Of a stretch of 64,000 nucleotides of DNA, positions 17,801 through 27,834 are shown in pieces. This DNA is from Rs1 sp000416275 (GTDB lineage Bacteria; Pseudomonadota; Gammaproteobacteria; Pseudomonadales; Balneatricaceae): NCBI GenBank assembly GCA_965243635.1, contig OZ251574.1, positions 4,216,001 through 4,280,000 on the forward strand. The letters run 5' to 3'. Each line of letters begins with the position of its first letter. The stretch's first letter is position 1. The notes below the pieces were generated by a model. That model had not been told where the DNA came from. It did no database searches and worked only from the letters and a program-made list of their open reading frames with translations. The position numbers and the translations under genes were made by a program.

Positions 17801-18418
17801 CTAAAAGTTATTAACATCTCCGGCACCGGTTCTAATTATTTGCGGAACATCTTCTACTAAATTAATAACACTGGTTGCCTCCATCCCACAATAACCTCCA
17901 TCAATAACTAAATCGACTTGGTGCTGCAATATATCTCTAATTTCATAGGGGTCAGTTAGTGGATCTGTTTCATTGGGAAGAATTAAAGAAGTACTCATGA
18001 TCGGCTCTCCAAGTTCTCTCATTAATTCTAGAGCTATGTTGCTATCGGGAATCCTCAAGCCAATGGTTTTTCGCTTGGGGTGCAACAACCTTCTCGGCAC
18101 TTCTGATGTCGCCCTTAATATAAAAGTATAAGCGCCAGGAGTGTAAGCTTTAAGGATTCGATACTGCTGGTTGTTGACTTTCGCATAGGTGCCTATCTCG
18201 CTTAAATCTTGACAAACTAAAGTGAAATTGTGTTTATCATCTAATTTCCTGATACGCTTTATTCGATCCACCGCATTTTTATCCCCAAGATGACAACCTA
18301 TTGCATAGGCACAATCGGTTGGATATATAACCAAACCTCCCTTGCGAATTATTGCCACCGCCTGTTGAATTAATCGCTTTTGAGGATTATCAGGGTGTAT
18401 TTGAAATAATTGACTCAT
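17801..18418 (-). CDS. yciO: L-threonylcarbamoyladenylate synthase-family protein YciO
   Basis: A member of the Sua5/YciO/YrdC family. TsaC/Sua5 make threonylcarbamoyl-AMP for t6A; YciO is a paralogue with much weaker activity and an unsettled role. The 205-residue protein has KGGLVIYPTDCAYAIGC near residue 26, the KRKTIGLRIP segment and a TRTGAGD-like end, IRTGAGD. Context favours YciO: rnmA lies 75 bp upstream on the same strand and yciB follows divergently, the conserved yci neighbourhood. It has no C-terminal Sua5 domain. Confidence 0.9.
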   Translation of the reverse strand: MSQLFQIHPDNPQKRLIQQAVAIIRKGGLVIYPTDCAYAIGCHLGDKNAVDRIKRIRKLDDKHNFTLVCQDLSEIGTYAKVNNQQYRILKAYTPGAYTFILRATSEVPRRLLHPKRKTIGLRIPDSNIALELMRELGEPIMSTSLILPNETDPLTDPYEIRDILQHQVDLVIDGGYCGMEATSVINLVEDVPQIIRTGAGDVNNF

Positions 18419-18493
18419 AAAACCTCTTGAGTAAGTTGGTAATATTTAATTCACTCTGGAATAAATTTTTATTGTACTAATATCAAATTGATA

Positions 18494-19354
18494 CTAGACA
18501 CTTAAGTTTAAACATTTAGATAACACATGTGGCAAACCTGCTGGCAATATAGGATACCGCCCCAAAACAGTCCATTTATTTTTTGAGGTATGAAAATCGC
18601 TGCCGGCAGATACTAGCAATTGATTTTTTTCCACTTCATATTGTAAAATATTTTGCTGTTCGCGATTAATACCTGGGTAGCTAATTTCAATTCCAGTACC
18701 GCCTAGTATTTTAAAAGCCGCTATTATTCTTCTTAATTTACTCATCGTTAAATTATATTTAGTCGGATGCGCTAAAATCGACACTCCGCCACACAGCGAT
18801 ATCATCTGTAACACTGTTTCTAACTCTGGCCAAGCTACTTTAACATTGGCCGGCTTTCCCGCGCCTAGGTATTTTTTAAAGGCCTCAGCTTCGGTGGTAA
18901 CTATCTTTAAATCACAAAGCACCTTAGCAAAGTGCGGACGACCGATTTGACCTTGTCCTGACTTACTAATGACCAGCGCTAATATATCCGGCAATTTCCT
19001 TTTGATCAGCCTTTGTGCGATACGCTCAGCTCGGTCTATACGCAGCTCTTTAAGTAGCGACAGATGCTCCAATAGAACCGGGTGGTTAATATCTATATCC
19101 AGAGCGACTATGTGCAAAATTTGATTATCTAGCAAGCAGGTAAACTCTGCCCCCGAAACAAGTTTAATTTGCCTACTGAGCAACCCTTGCTGTTGCAGCT
19201 CAATAAGTTGACGGTAACCATCAACGGTATCGTGATCGGTGACTGCCAACACTTCAACTTCTTGTTCAAGGGCTAATTCATAAAGTTCTTCAGGAGACAA
19301 TTCCCCGTCAGATACGGTGGTGTGACAATGTAAATCATAGTTGGGAAAATTCAT
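18494..19354 (-). CDS. rnmA: PHP-domain 5'-3' exoribonuclease RnmA (RNase AM, YciV)
   Basis: This family (E. coli YciV/TrpH) matures the 5' ends of rRNAs and degrades short RNAs and pAp, using metal ions in a PHP domain. In the 286-residue protein the four PHP motifs are visible: DLHCHTTVSDGELSP at residues 7-21, TDHDTVDGY, AHPTKYN and GSDFH. The start is the ATG at 19354. It is probably co-transcribed with yciO and divergent from yciB, with 281 bp between that should contain both promoters. Confidence 0.92.
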   Translation of the reverse strand: MNFPNYDLHCHTTVSDGELSPEELYELALEQEVEVLAVTDHDTVDGYRQLIELQQQGLLSRQIKLVSGAEFTCLLDNQILHIVALDIDINHPVLLEHLSLLKELRIDRAERIAQRLIKRKLPDILALVISKSGQGQIGRPHFAKVLCDLKIVTTEAEAFKKYLGAGKPANVKVAWPELETVLQMISLCGGVSILAHPTKYNLTMSKLRRIIAAFKILGGTGIEISYPGINREQQNILQYEVEKNQLLVSAGSDFHTSKNKWTVLGRYPILPAGLPHVLSKCLNLSV

Positions 19355-19635
19355 AATAATCTGATTTTAAAGGGGCTGCTAAAATAAAAATATAGGTTGA
19401 TACTTAAATCCAAACCCAACATCGGGATGAAAGAGAATAAGTACCATATTTTGATACACTAATATTTTACACTGCTTATCTCACTCAATCACTGCATCTA
19501 GCTTAAATTATTATATATATTATCAGTGATGCCGATAGATACTGAAATTATTTTTAAATATATCCACAACTAGCGCTGATTATCTGGTAAATTTGCTGCC
19601 AATTCATTCAACTGACCAGAGTCTTTATCGATCCC

Positions 19636-20187
19636 ATGAAATTATTTTTAGAGCTTTTCCCAATTATTATCTTTTTCGGTGTATATAAATATACTGGTGA
19701 TATTATTACTGCCACCGCAGTACTAATTCCAGCAACGATTCTATCAGTTGGCTACACTTGGATAAAAACTAAGAAAATTGAAAAGATGCAAATAGTAACT
19801 TTAGTGCTGATCATTGTGATGGGCGGAGCAACCGTCATCCTCAAAGACAAGACCTTTATACAATGGAAGCCATCCGTTTTATACTGGCTGTTTGCGGTGG
19901 TTTTAATCGGCAGTCAATTTATTGGTCAAAAAACTATCATTCAGCGCATGCTGGGAGCACAAATAGATTTAAAAGCAAATATTTGGAAAAAGCTCAATAT
20001 AGCTTGGTTTCTGTTCTTTACTGGCATGGGAGCTTTAAATTTATATGTAGTCTTTAATTATTCAGAGTCGACATGGGTCGATTTTAAACTGTTTGGCGCA
20101 ACCGGTTTACTGTTTTTATTTTTACTCTTACAGGGATTATATATTTACAAAAACAGTGAAACACAAGATACCCCACCCTCCCCATAG
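19636..20187 (+). CDS. yciB: Inner membrane-spanning protein YciB (septation protein A family)
   Basis: A 183-residue integral membrane protein with about five hydrophobic segments. YciB/IspZ contributes to envelope integrity and interacts with cell-division and elongation proteins in E. coli. Family landmarks include MKLFLELFPIIIFFGVYK at the start, GGATVILKDKTFIQWKPS in the middle and a WVDFKLFG segment near the end. The yciI-family gene starts 10 bp after its stop, so the two form a likely operon. Confidence 0.93.
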   Translation: MKLFLELFPIIIFFGVYKYTGDIITATAVLIPATILSVGYTWIKTKKIEKMQIVTLVLIIVMGGATVILKDKTFIQWKPSVLYWLFAVVLIGSQFIGQKTIIQRMLGAQIDLKANIWKKLNIAWFLFFTGMGALNLYVVFNYSESTWVDFKLFGATGLLFLFLLLQGLYIYKNSETQDTPPSP

Positions 20188-20197
20188 GACTTTACTC

Positions 20198-20497
20198 ATG
20201 TTGTATGCATTTATCGCCGAAGACAAAGCAAATTCTTTAACCTTAAGATTAAACGCTAGGCCCGCACACCTCGCCCGTTTAACTACTTTAAAAGAACAGG
20301 GACGTCTAATACTCGCTGGCCCACATCCCGCTATCGATAGCGAAGACCCTGCGCAGGCAGGATTTTCCGGCAGCCTGATCGTCGCAGAGTTCAATTCTCT
20401 AGCCGATGCAGAGCTGTGGGCAAGCGAAGATCCGTACACAAAACAAGGTGTTTATGAAAAAGTTACCGTAAAACCCTTCAAAAAAGTACTCCCTTAG
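20198..20497 (+). CDS. yciI: YciI family protein
   Basis: A 99-residue protein of the YciI/YCII fold, ferredoxin-like, related to muconolactone isomerases. The function of E. coli YciI is not established. I start at ATG 20198 (MLYAFIAEDK), where the family normally begins, with AGGAC just before it; the frame is open further upstream but that part overlaps yciB. Conserved features seen are the LKEQGRLILAGPHP block (family His/Asp region) and SEDPYTKQGVY near the C-terminus. It follows yciB as in many gammaproteobacteria. Confidence 0.9.
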   Translation: MLYAFIAEDKANSLTLRLNARPAHLARLTTLKEQGRLILAGPHPAIDSEDPAQAGFSGSLIVAEFNSLADAELWASEDPYTKQGVYEKVTVKPFKKVLP

Positions 20498-20668
20498 CGA
20501 ATTTATTGCTAGACTACTTGGTACTGCTAAGATTTAGGGTTCCAAATAACGGGAACAACCAGTAGAATAGCTAAACATGCGCATGCCAATTTTTTAAATG
20601 GCACTTTGAGTCACGGTGGTGTGCAAGTGATGTTAGTAGTTATATTCACACTATAAAGGAAGTTTAAA

Positions 20669-21220
20669 ATGAAAAAGTTCGCTATTACTGCCAGCATGGC
20701 GCTAGCGGTGACTCTATCTGCATCTGCGATGGCGCACCAAGAAAACCACGGTTACGTAACTAACTCAAACGGAGCAATTTGGCGCACCAGCACTGGCGCT
20801 TGCCTTAAGCACTCTTCTTGGTCTGATGCAGATCAAGCTGCTTGCGACGGAAGCCCTGCTCCTACTGCTGCTGTAATTTCAGCTGCTAAAAAATTCGCAG
20901 TTTTCTTTGATTTTGACAGCGCTACAGTTGGTAACGTTGCTCAAATCGCTGAATACATCAACGGTTTATCTAAAGCTGGTAATGTTAGCCTAATCGGTCA
21001 CGCTGACCCAATCGGTAACAATGCTTACAACATGGCTCTTTCACAAAAGCGTGCTGTTAACGTAGCAAATGCACTGACACAAGCTGGTGTTAAGCCCTCT
21101 TCTATCTCAGTTGATTACCAAGGTGAGTCTGCACCTCAAGCACAGTGTTCTGGCCGTGGTGCTGAACTAATCAGCTGCTTGCGCGCTGATCGTCGCGTTG
21201 ACGTACAAATCGGCGGATAA
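20669..21220 (+). CDS. OmpA-family outer membrane protein without a beta-barrel
   Basis: A 183-residue exported protein with a clear signal peptide (MKKFAITASMALAVTLSASAMA, cleavage after residue 22). A short region with Cys pairs follows (residues about 23-62), then an OmpA C-terminal peptidoglycan-binding domain from FFDFDSATV through GHADPIG and a typical NMALSQKRA helix. The length leaves no room for a barrel, so it probably sits in the periplasm anchored to peptidoglycan. Codons are strongly biased to GCT, GGT and AAC, unlike its neighbours, and AAGGA precedes the ATG. Both suggest high expression. A good terminator follows. Confidence 0.88.
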   Translation: MKKFAITASMALAVTLSASAMAHQENHGYVTNSNGAIWRTSTGACLKHSSWSDADQAACDGSPAPTAAVISAAKKFAVFFDFDSATVGNVAQIAEYINGLSKAGNVSLIGHADPIGNNAYNMALSQKRAVNVANALTQAGVKPSSISVDYQGESAPQAQCSGRGAELISCLRADRRVDVQIGG

Positions 21221-21264
21221 TTGCCGTTAACTACGCTGAACTTTAATTAATTCAGCTTATAATA

Positions 21265-21296
21265 AAAATCCTCGCTAGCTGCGGGGATTTTTTTTG
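21265..21296 (+). terminator. Rho-independent terminator after the OmpA-like gene
   Basis: A 9-bp stem (AATCCTCGC with GCGGGGATT, one G-T pair, 5-nt loop) runs straight into a T-run at 21288-21295. It lies about 45 bp after the stop codon. Confidence 0.88.
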
Positions 21297-21514
21297 TCTA
21301 AGCGCCACTCCTTCGTTTTACAGAACTCACCGACAGCCACTTGCCTATTTAAGAACATACCTCTCAACAAGCCACGCATCTTCCCTGCGATCAACTACCC
21401 CCCCTATATCCACGAAAGAGAACCCCGATAATGATGAGCTTTGATCAAGTTTTCTGACCAAAGAGCTAACCCCAAGGGAATCTATCATTTCCCACTCAAG
21501 CAATCTTAGGCAAT

Positions 21515-21541
21515 AAAAAGCCAGCTTCACGCTGGCTTTTT
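21515..21541. terminator. Bidirectional terminator downstream of purL
   Basis: A perfect hairpin AAAAAGCCAGC-TTCA-GCTGGCTTTTT type structure (stem about 11 bp including A/T flanks). It gives a U-tract on both strands, so it can stop purL transcripts (minus) and read-through from the OmpA-like gene (plus). Confidence 0.85.
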
Positions 21542-21566
21542 AAGTTCAAATTTCCATATCTTAGCG

Positions 21567-24500
21567 CTAGCTCAACCAAACCCTAGCATTTCTGAACAGA
21601 CGCATCCAAGCACCGTCTTCCTGCCACTCATCGGGAGCCCAAGAATTTTGTACCGCTCTGAATACTCGCTCTGGATGAGGCATCATTATCGTCACCCTAC
21701 CATCGACAGAGGTCATACCCGCCACTCCAAAAGGGGAGCCGTTTGGATTTTGCGGATAGTGCTCAGTTTGCTGCCCAAAATTATCGACATACCTTAATGC
21801 GACTTTGCCGGAGCTGCCGGCCGCTAGCGATTTGTCCCGCTCGGCAAATTCGGCGTATCCTTCACCATGAGCTATCGCAATCGGCATTATTGATCCCTGC
21901 ATACCCTGCAAAAAGACCGACGCCGACTCCTGCACTTGCGCTAACGCTACCCGTCCTTCAAACTGCTCAGATTTATTTCTAACAAAGGCCGGCCAATGCT
22001 CAGAGCCCGGCACTATCTGCTGCAAATTAGAGATCATTTGACAGCCATTACATACACCTAACGCCAATGTGTCAGTTCGCTCAAAATAAGCGGCGAACTG
22101 ATCCCTGGCGACATTGTTGAATAAAATTGATTTAGCCCAACCCTCACCGGCACCTAGTACATCTCCATAGGAGAAACCACCACAGGCGACCAGCGCTTTA
22201 AAATCTGTTAATGAAACCCGACCAGCCAATATGTCACTCATGTGCACATCGACACTATCAAAACCTGCACGGTCGAACGCAGCGGCCATTTCAATTTGCC
22301 CATTCACTCCCTGCTCTCTCAATACTGCAACCTTAGGCCTGACACCAGTTGCTATATAAGGTGCTGCTATGTCCTGATTAATATCAAAGCTTAAAGATAC
22401 ATTGAGCCCAGGGTCTTGTGCATTATCGATCAAACTAAATTCTTGCTCGGCACACTCAGGGTTATCGCGAAGCTTCTGCAGCTGATAAGAGGTTGCCGAC
22501 CAAGTCTTTTGTAACAGCACTCTTTTTTCACTGAATATTTCATCTTCATCAAAGTGTATTCGTATTTCATCGTCCCAATTCAGCGAACCTATCACACAGC
22601 TAATATCGCCGAGCCCCGCCGCATTTAATTCGGTAAGCACTTCGATAGTGTCTTCTTTCTTTACTTGAATAACACCACCTAGCTCTTCATTGAACAACGC
22701 AGCCAAGCAGCCTTCGCTAGATTCAGCCAGCAGGTCCAAATTAATATCTAGACCGACGTGCCCGGCAAAACTCATTTCAGCAACCGTGGTCAACAAGCCG
22801 CCATCGGACCTATCGTGATAGGCAATAATCATGCCCTGTTTATTTAATTCTTGAATTGCCGCAAAGTAAGTTTTTAACAGGGCGGGATTATCCACATCGG
22901 GAACGTCCTCGCCCACTGCGTTATAAACCTGGGCGAGCGCAGAGAGTCCAAGGCGATTCTTGCCCTCACCCAAATCGATAAGTATCAGGTCTGTAGCACC
23001 TAAATCATCGCGTAATTGCGGCGTAAGTGAGCGGCGCACATCAGTGACTGGCGCAAAACCAGATATAACCACCGACATTGGAGATGTGACACTTTTTTGC
23101 TCTCCCTCATCTTGCCACTGCGTACGCATTGACATTGAGTCTTTACCCACTGGAATTGTCAGACCCAGCGCTGGACACAACTCCATACCAACCGCCTTGA
23201 CGGTATCGTAGAGTTTTTCATCTTCACCGGGGTGCCCAGCGGCGACCATCCAGTTCGCTGAAAGCTTGATATCGCTGATATTTTCAATCGCCGCGGCGGC
23301 CATATTAGTAATAGTTTCGCCAATGGCGATGCGTCCAGAGGCAGCTGCATTTACCAGCGCTAGCGGAGTCCTCTCGCCCATCGCCATCGCCTCGCCTCGA
23401 TAACCCTGGTATGACGCCGTAGTCACCGCACAATCCGCAACTGGCACTTGCCAGGGGCCAACCATTTGATCTCTGGCAACTTGGCCGGTAATGGTGCGAT
23501 CACCAATGGTAATTAAAAATGCTTTAGAGGCGACCGCTGGCAAACTCAACACTCTATTGACCGCATCTGCCAGCTCTATATCTACCGACTCAAACGCTGC
23601 TACTTGATACTCAACCCGCTCGACACTGCGATGCATTTTTGGTGGTTTACCAAACAGCACATCCATCGGCATATCCACCGGCTTGTTCTTGAAGTGCTTA
23701 TCACCCAAGGTTAGATAGTGATCTTTAGTGGCTTCACCGACAATCGAAAAAGGGCAGCGCTCTCGATCACACAACTGTGCAAATAACGCTAGATTTTCTG
23801 GAGAGACCGCCAGCACATAGCGCTCTTGAGATTCGTTACTCCAAATTCCCAATGGCGACATGCCCGGCTCATCATTGTGCACTTCTCGCAGCTCAAAATC
23901 AGCACCGCGACCACCATCTTTAACTAACTCTGGAAAAGCATTAGACAGCCCTCCCGCACCAACATCATGAATAAAGGCAATGGGGTTGTTGTCACCGAGC
24001 TGCCAACACCGATCAATAACTTCTTGGCAGCGCCGCTCCATTTCTGGATTGCCGCGCTGCACTGAGGCAAAATCTAAACTTTCAGCAGAGCTTCCCGAGG
24101 CCATTGATGATGCAGCGCTGCCGCCCAAACCAATCAACATTGAGGGACCGCCGAGACAAATCAGCTTAGCCCCCACTTCAATTTCACCTTTCTCGACATG
24201 CTCAGATTTGATGTTCCCCATCCCCCCTGCAATCATAATCGGCTTGTGGTAACCTCGCATTTCAAGGCCCGCGGCACCATTCACTTCCTGCTCAAAGGTT
24301 CTAAAGTAACCACATAAGTTAGGTCGCCCAAATTCATTGTTAAAAGCCGCTCCGCCGACTGGCCCCTCAATCATAATATCTAATGCGGACACTATTCGAC
24401 TCGGCTTCCCGTACTGAGACTCCCAAGGCTGAATAAATCCTGGAATTTTAAGATCTGATACGGTAAAACCCGACAGGCCCGCTTTAGGCTTTCCGCCTCG

Positions 24501-25481
24501 ACCGGTCGCACCTTCATCTCGAATTTCACCCCCAGAACCGGTGGCCGCCCCCGAAAAAGGAGCGATAGCTGTCGGGTGATTATGCGTCTCTACTTTAATC
24601 AGAATTTCAATTGACTCTTCGCTGTATGCGTATTGATGCGCAGTGGGAAGCCCGGTCTGTATAGGATAGAAACGTGGCGCAACACTGCCGACAATCACTG
24701 CCGCATTATCTTTATAAGCTGACAGTACATTTTCTCCCCCCAGCTCATTCGTATTGCGAATCATTGCAAATAGCGATTTTTCTTGCGCCTCGCCATCAAT
24801 ATCCCAAGAGGCATTGAAAATTTTGTGCCGACAGTGCTCAGAATTAGCTTGAGCAAACATCATTAGCTCAACATCGGAAGGATTACGCGCTAACTTACTA
24901 AAAGCATCAACTAGGTAATCAATTTCATCATCTGCTAGCGCTAGCCCCAACTCAGCATTGGCGGCGACTAATGCCTGCTTGCCCAAGCCAATAATATCTA
25001 CTTGCTGCATCGGCTCCGGCTCAGCTTGATCAAACAAGCGCTGCGCTAGCTCAATACTTGGAAACACCTGCTCTACCATGCGATCGTGCACTAATAACTC
25101 TAGCTGCTTTTGCTCATCCACTGTTAACTCGCGATTTGCTGCCACGTAAAATGCAGTTCCTCGCTCAAGGCGTTTAACTTGCGATAAACCACAGTTAATG
25201 GCAATATCAGTAGCTTTACTGGACCAGGGAGAAATGGTGCCCACTCTTGGAGTAACAAATAATAGTTGCCCCACCAGCTCTTCTCGGGCAACTGACGGTC
25301 CATATTGTAGAATAGTTTCAAGCTGGGAATGCTCGGATTCGCTAAGTGAACCCTGCAGCTCTAGTAAGTGGATGTACTCGGCGTAAACACCACTCACCGC
25401 AGGCACTGCTTGCTGTAAAGTGGTCAATAATTTCAGTTTACGGAACTTTGAAAGAGCGGGGGCACCACGCAAAATAAACAT
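21567..25481 (-). CDS. purL: Phosphoribosylformylglycinamidine synthase PurL
   Basis: Large-form FGAM synthase, the fourth step of de novo purine synthesis, which makes FGAM from FGAR, glutamine and ATP. I start at ATG 25481 (MFILRGAPALS, 1304 residues) because this matches the family N-terminus. The ATG 18 bp further upstream lacks a ribosome site. Visible parts are the N-terminal PurS-like region, two AIRS-related halves with VETHNHPTAI and GATGSGGEIRDEGATG, and a C-terminal class I glutaminase with the nucleophile in LGVCNGCQ and the His/Glu pair in MPHPERVFR. It is monocistronic and divergent from mltF. Confidence 0.97.
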   Translation of the reverse strand: MFILRGAPALSKFRKLKLLTTLQQAVPAVSGVYAEYIHLLELQGSLSESEHSQLETILQYGPSVAREELVGQLLFVTPRVGTISPWSSKATDIAINCGLSQVKRLERGTAFYVAANRELTVDEQKQLELLVHDRMVEQVFPSIELAQRLFDQAEPEPMQQVDIIGLGKQALVAANAELGLALADDEIDYLVDAFSKLARNPSDVELMMFAQANSEHCRHKIFNASWDIDGEAQEKSLFAMIRNTNELGGENVLSAYKDNAAVIVGSVAPRFYPIQTGLPTAHQYAYSEESIEILIKVETHNHPTAIAPFSGAATGSGGEIRDEGATGRGGKPKAGLSGFTVSDLKIPGFIQPWESQYGKPSRIVSALDIMIEGPVGGAAFNNEFGRPNLCGYFRTFEQEVNGAAGLEMRGYHKPIMIAGGMGNIKSEHVEKGEIEVGAKLICLGGPSMLIGLGGSAASSMASGSSAESLDFASVQRGNPEMERRCQEVIDRCWQLGDNNPIAFIHDVGAGGLSNAFPELVKDGGRGADFELREVHNDEPGMSPLGIWSNESQERYVLAVSPENLALFAQLCDRERCPFSIVGEATKDHYLTLGDKHFKNKPVDMPMDVLFGKPPKMHRSVERVEYQVAAFESVDIELADAVNRVLSLPAVASKAFLITIGDRTITGQVARDQMVGPWQVPVADCAVTTASYQGYRGEAMAMGERTPLALVNAAASGRIAIGETITNMAAAAIENISDIKLSANWMVAAGHPGEDEKLYDTVKAVGMELCPALGLTIPVGKDSMSMRTQWQDEGEQKSVTSPMSVVISGFAPVTDVRRSLTPQLRDDLGATDLILIDLGEGKNRLGLSALAQVYNAVGEDVPDVDNPALLKTYFAAIQELNKQGMIIAYHDRSDGGLLTTVAEMSFAGHVGLDINLDLLAESSEGCLAALFNEELGGVIQVKKEDTIEVLTELNAAGLGDISCVIGSLNWDDEIRIHFDEDEIFSEKRVLLQKTWSATSYQLQKLRDNPECAEQEFSLIDNAQDPGLNVSLSFDINQDIAAPYIATGVRPKVAVLREQGVNGQIEMAAAFDRAGFDSVDVHMSDILAGRVSLTDFKALVACGGFSYGDVLGAGEGWAKSILFNNVARDQFAAYFERTDTLALGVCNGCQMISNLQQIVPGSEHWPAFVRNKSEQFEGRVALAQVQESASVFLQGMQGSIMPIAIAHGEGYAEFAERDKSLAAGSSGKVALRYVDNFGQQTEHYPQNPNGSPFGVAGMTSVDGRVTIMMPHPERVFRAVQNSWAPDEWQEDGAWMRLFRNARVWLS

Positions 25482-25574
25482 TTTTTGATCGATCCTCATG
25501 GGAAAAAGACACGGCAGAATTTGCTCGGTATTTTACCTTAGACACAACCATTAGAGTACTAGTAAAACTTCAAT

Positions 25575-27068
25575 ATGAGTCGAAAAACCTGTTCATTTTA
25601 CTTTTTAGCTTTTTTCTTCAGCCTTTGCCTGATGATTTTTCTTGGCTTACATTTAAACAGTCAAAAAAGCACTCAGCTAGCTTCTATTCTTAAAAATAAT
25701 GAGCTGCGAATAAGCACTATAAACTCTGCTGACACCTACTTTTTAGATAAAAATTTACCCTCTGGATTTGAATACGATCTCGCCACCGCCTTCGCCGAAC
25801 ATTTAAATGTACGGCTAAAACTAACCGTGCGAATTGACCCTGCACAATTGACTAAAGATCTTATTTCCAGAGACAGCCACATAAGCATCCCCGGGCGATC
25901 AGAAACAACCCCAAACACAGCTTCGATTCTTACAACAATCAGCTACACCAGCAACCAATCTGTCGTCATCTACCGGGAAACCCGCGGCATAAAGTACCCG
26001 AGAGGACTAAAAAACATTGTTGGCCGTCGCATACTCTTAGCCACCGGCTCAGCTCAAGAATCACAAATCAGCAGACAGCATTTTCTGCACCCAACACTAA
26101 GTTGGGAGAGCATCAAACATATTACTACCTACGAAATACTTGAGCGAGTATTCAATAAAGAAGCAGATATCGCGATTATTAGCCTACTGGATTTTCAAGC
26201 CATAGGCCCCTTCTTTCCCGGCTTGAAGATAGGCTTCAAACTTCAAAACCCACAAAAAACCCACTGGCTAATCGTCGACAAAAAAGACCACTCGCTACAG
26301 AGAGCAGTCAATACATTCCTCAGTTTAGAATCAACCAAAACACTGGTCAAAACGCTCAACAAAAAATATTATCAAAGTAGTAATCCTTTAAATTATTTTG
26401 ACACGGTCACCTTTAAAAATGATTTCAACATTCGCCTCCCCGCTTTGGAACAACACTTCAGAGCAGCAGCTAAAAAATACAACACTGACTGGTTGCTACT
26501 AGCCGCTATTGCCTACCAGGAGTCACACTGGAACCCAAAAGCAGTTTCCCCTACCGGGGTAAAAGGCATTATGATGCTCACCAAAGCTGCCGCCAAAGAA
26601 GTAAAGGTGACTGACAGAACAGATCCAATTCAAAGTATTTTTGGTGGTGCTGAATACTTGCGAAACGTCAAAGAAAAAATACCCTCAAGGATTCAAGAGC
26701 CAGATCGTACTTTTTTAGCACTGGCGGGATATAACACCGGATTCGGACATGTAGAAGATGCTAGAATTTTAGCCACCAGAGCTGGCCTCAACCCCGACTC
26801 TTGGGCCGTGGTAAACAAACAGCTACCTTTGCTGACTAAAGCTAAGTATTACACGACCGTAAAACACGGCTACGCTCGCGGCTATGAACCGGTCAATTAT
26901 GTGAAAAACATCCGACAGTATTTAAAAATTCTTACCTGGGAGAAAGAGCAACAATTACTTCAGCAATCTATCGACATCCAGCAGCAAAAGCTCAGTGAAA
27001 AAAACACCCCAACATCTCAGAAGCCAACCCAAGAACAGCCCGTGAACGAAACTCCTTCTACCTTATAA
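25575..27068 (+). CDS. mltF: Membrane-bound lytic murein transglycosylase F
   Basis: MltF cleaves peptidoglycan glycan strands, forming 1,6-anhydro ends. The 497-residue protein has an N-terminal membrane segment (about 7-27), a periplasmic solute-binding-like domain (SBP_bac_3, about 40-265), and a C-terminal SLT domain with catalytic Glu316 in AYQESHWNP, then TGVKGIMML and the ALAGYNTG motif. The tail is Gln/Lys-rich and low in complexity. Its position opposite purL is the usual one in gammaproteobacteria, with a 93-bp shared promoter region (from the chosen purL start). Confidence 0.94.
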   Translation: MSRKTCSFYFLAFFFSLCLMIFLGLHLNSQKSTQLASILKNNELRISTINSADTYFLDKNLPSGFEYDLATAFAEHLNVRLKLTVRIDPAQLTKDLISRDSHISIPGRSETTPNTASILTTISYTSNQSVVIYRETRGIKYPRGLKNIVGRRILLATGSAQESQISRQHFLHPTLSWESIKHITTYEILERVFNKEADIAIISLLDFQAIGPFFPGLKIGFKLQNPQKTHWLIVDKKDHSLQRAVNTFLSLESTKTLVKTLNKKYYQSSNPLNYFDTVTFKNDFNIRLPALEQHFRAAAKKYNTDWLLLAAIAYQESHWNPKAVSPTGVKGIMMLTKAAAKEVKVTDRTDPIQSIFGGAEYLRNVKEKIPSRIQEPDRTFLALAGYNTGFGHVEDARILATRAGLNPDSWAVVNKQLPLLTKAKYYTTVKHGYARGYEPVNYVKNIRQYLKILTWEKEQQLLQQSIDIQQQKLSEKNTPTSQKPTQEQPVNETPSTL

Positions 27069-27098
27069 TGCACACCTTTCAACAGTTACTATTTAGCG

Positions 27099-27155
27099 GC
27101 TCAGCATAACTTACCCAGAGGGTATGATAACTGCGCTCGGCAACACGGCGTTAAA
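27099..27155. mobile_element. MITE-like element, degraded copy
   Basis: The inner part (CATAAC, then TACCC/GGGTA hairpin, GATAACTGCGCTCGGCAA, CGGCGTTA) is nearly identical to the copy at 40060-40130, but both 16-bp ends are lost or changed. Family membership is clear; the borders are approximate. Confidence 0.55.
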
Positions 27156-27295
27156 CACCGATTCTACGAGCTCATTTACACCAGTAATACCCATAAAGAA
27201 AGACACACTGTACCCAAAGTGAAGGGCATACTAACTCCACTATTTCGCCGGTACTTGCCTTGCTTTACCTTCGATCGCAACGTGCTGTAGAGGTC

Positions 27296-27811
27296 TTATT
27301 TAAGCTGCCGGCTAACTTTCTTCTCTTTGCGTCGACGACGGAAAAAATCAGACAAAACCTGACCACAGCGCTGCGCCTCAATCCCAGAAAAAACATTGAC
27401 ATGATGATTCATACAATCTTGTTTGAACAACTGCAGATGACTTTCAACGGCGCCAGATTTTAATTCGTGAGCGCCAAAGTAGAGGTTTTTTATGCGACTG
27501 TGCAGGAGAGCACCGGCGCACATCGCACACGGCTCAAGAGTGACATAGAGGTCCGCATTAACTAAGCGGTAGTTGGCGATATTTTTCGCCGCCTCGCGAA
27601 GCGCTTGTATTTCAGCGTGTGCAGTAGGATCATGACGATGTATAGGCCCATTACTTCCCCGACCTATAATTTCGCCATTCAACACCACCACCGCCCCGAC
27701 AGGAACTTCATTATTTTCAGCAGCCGCCTGTGCTAGGAGCAAAGCCTGCTGCATCCAATATTCCGGGGTTTTCAATTCCAGGGCTTCCAATGATGAAGAT
27801 TTAATTGCCAT
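27296..27811 (-). CDS. tadA: tRNA-specific adenosine deaminase TadA
   Basis: TadA converts the wobble adenosine-34 of tRNA-Arg(ACG) to inosine. The 171-residue protein has the zinc site HAEIQAL (His65, Glu67 as proton shuttle) and PCAMCAG (Cys95, Cys98). It also has the N-terminal MQQALLLAQ and EVPVGAVVV segments typical of the family. The C-terminus ends in a basic DFFRRRRKEKK stretch, also usual. It lies 23 bp after guaA on the same strand, so it is likely in the guaB-guaA-tadA unit. Confidence 0.95.
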   Translation of the reverse strand: MAIKSSSLEALELKTPEYWMQQALLLAQAAAENNEVPVGAVVVLNGEIIGRGSNGPIHRHDPTAHAEIQALREAAKNIANYRLVNADLYVTLEPCAMCAGALLHSRIKNLYFGAHELKSGAVESHLQLFKQDCMNHHVNVFSGIEAQRCGQVLSDFFRRRRKEKKVSRQLK

Positions 27812-27834
27812 TCAAACTGCCGACTAACGCGCTA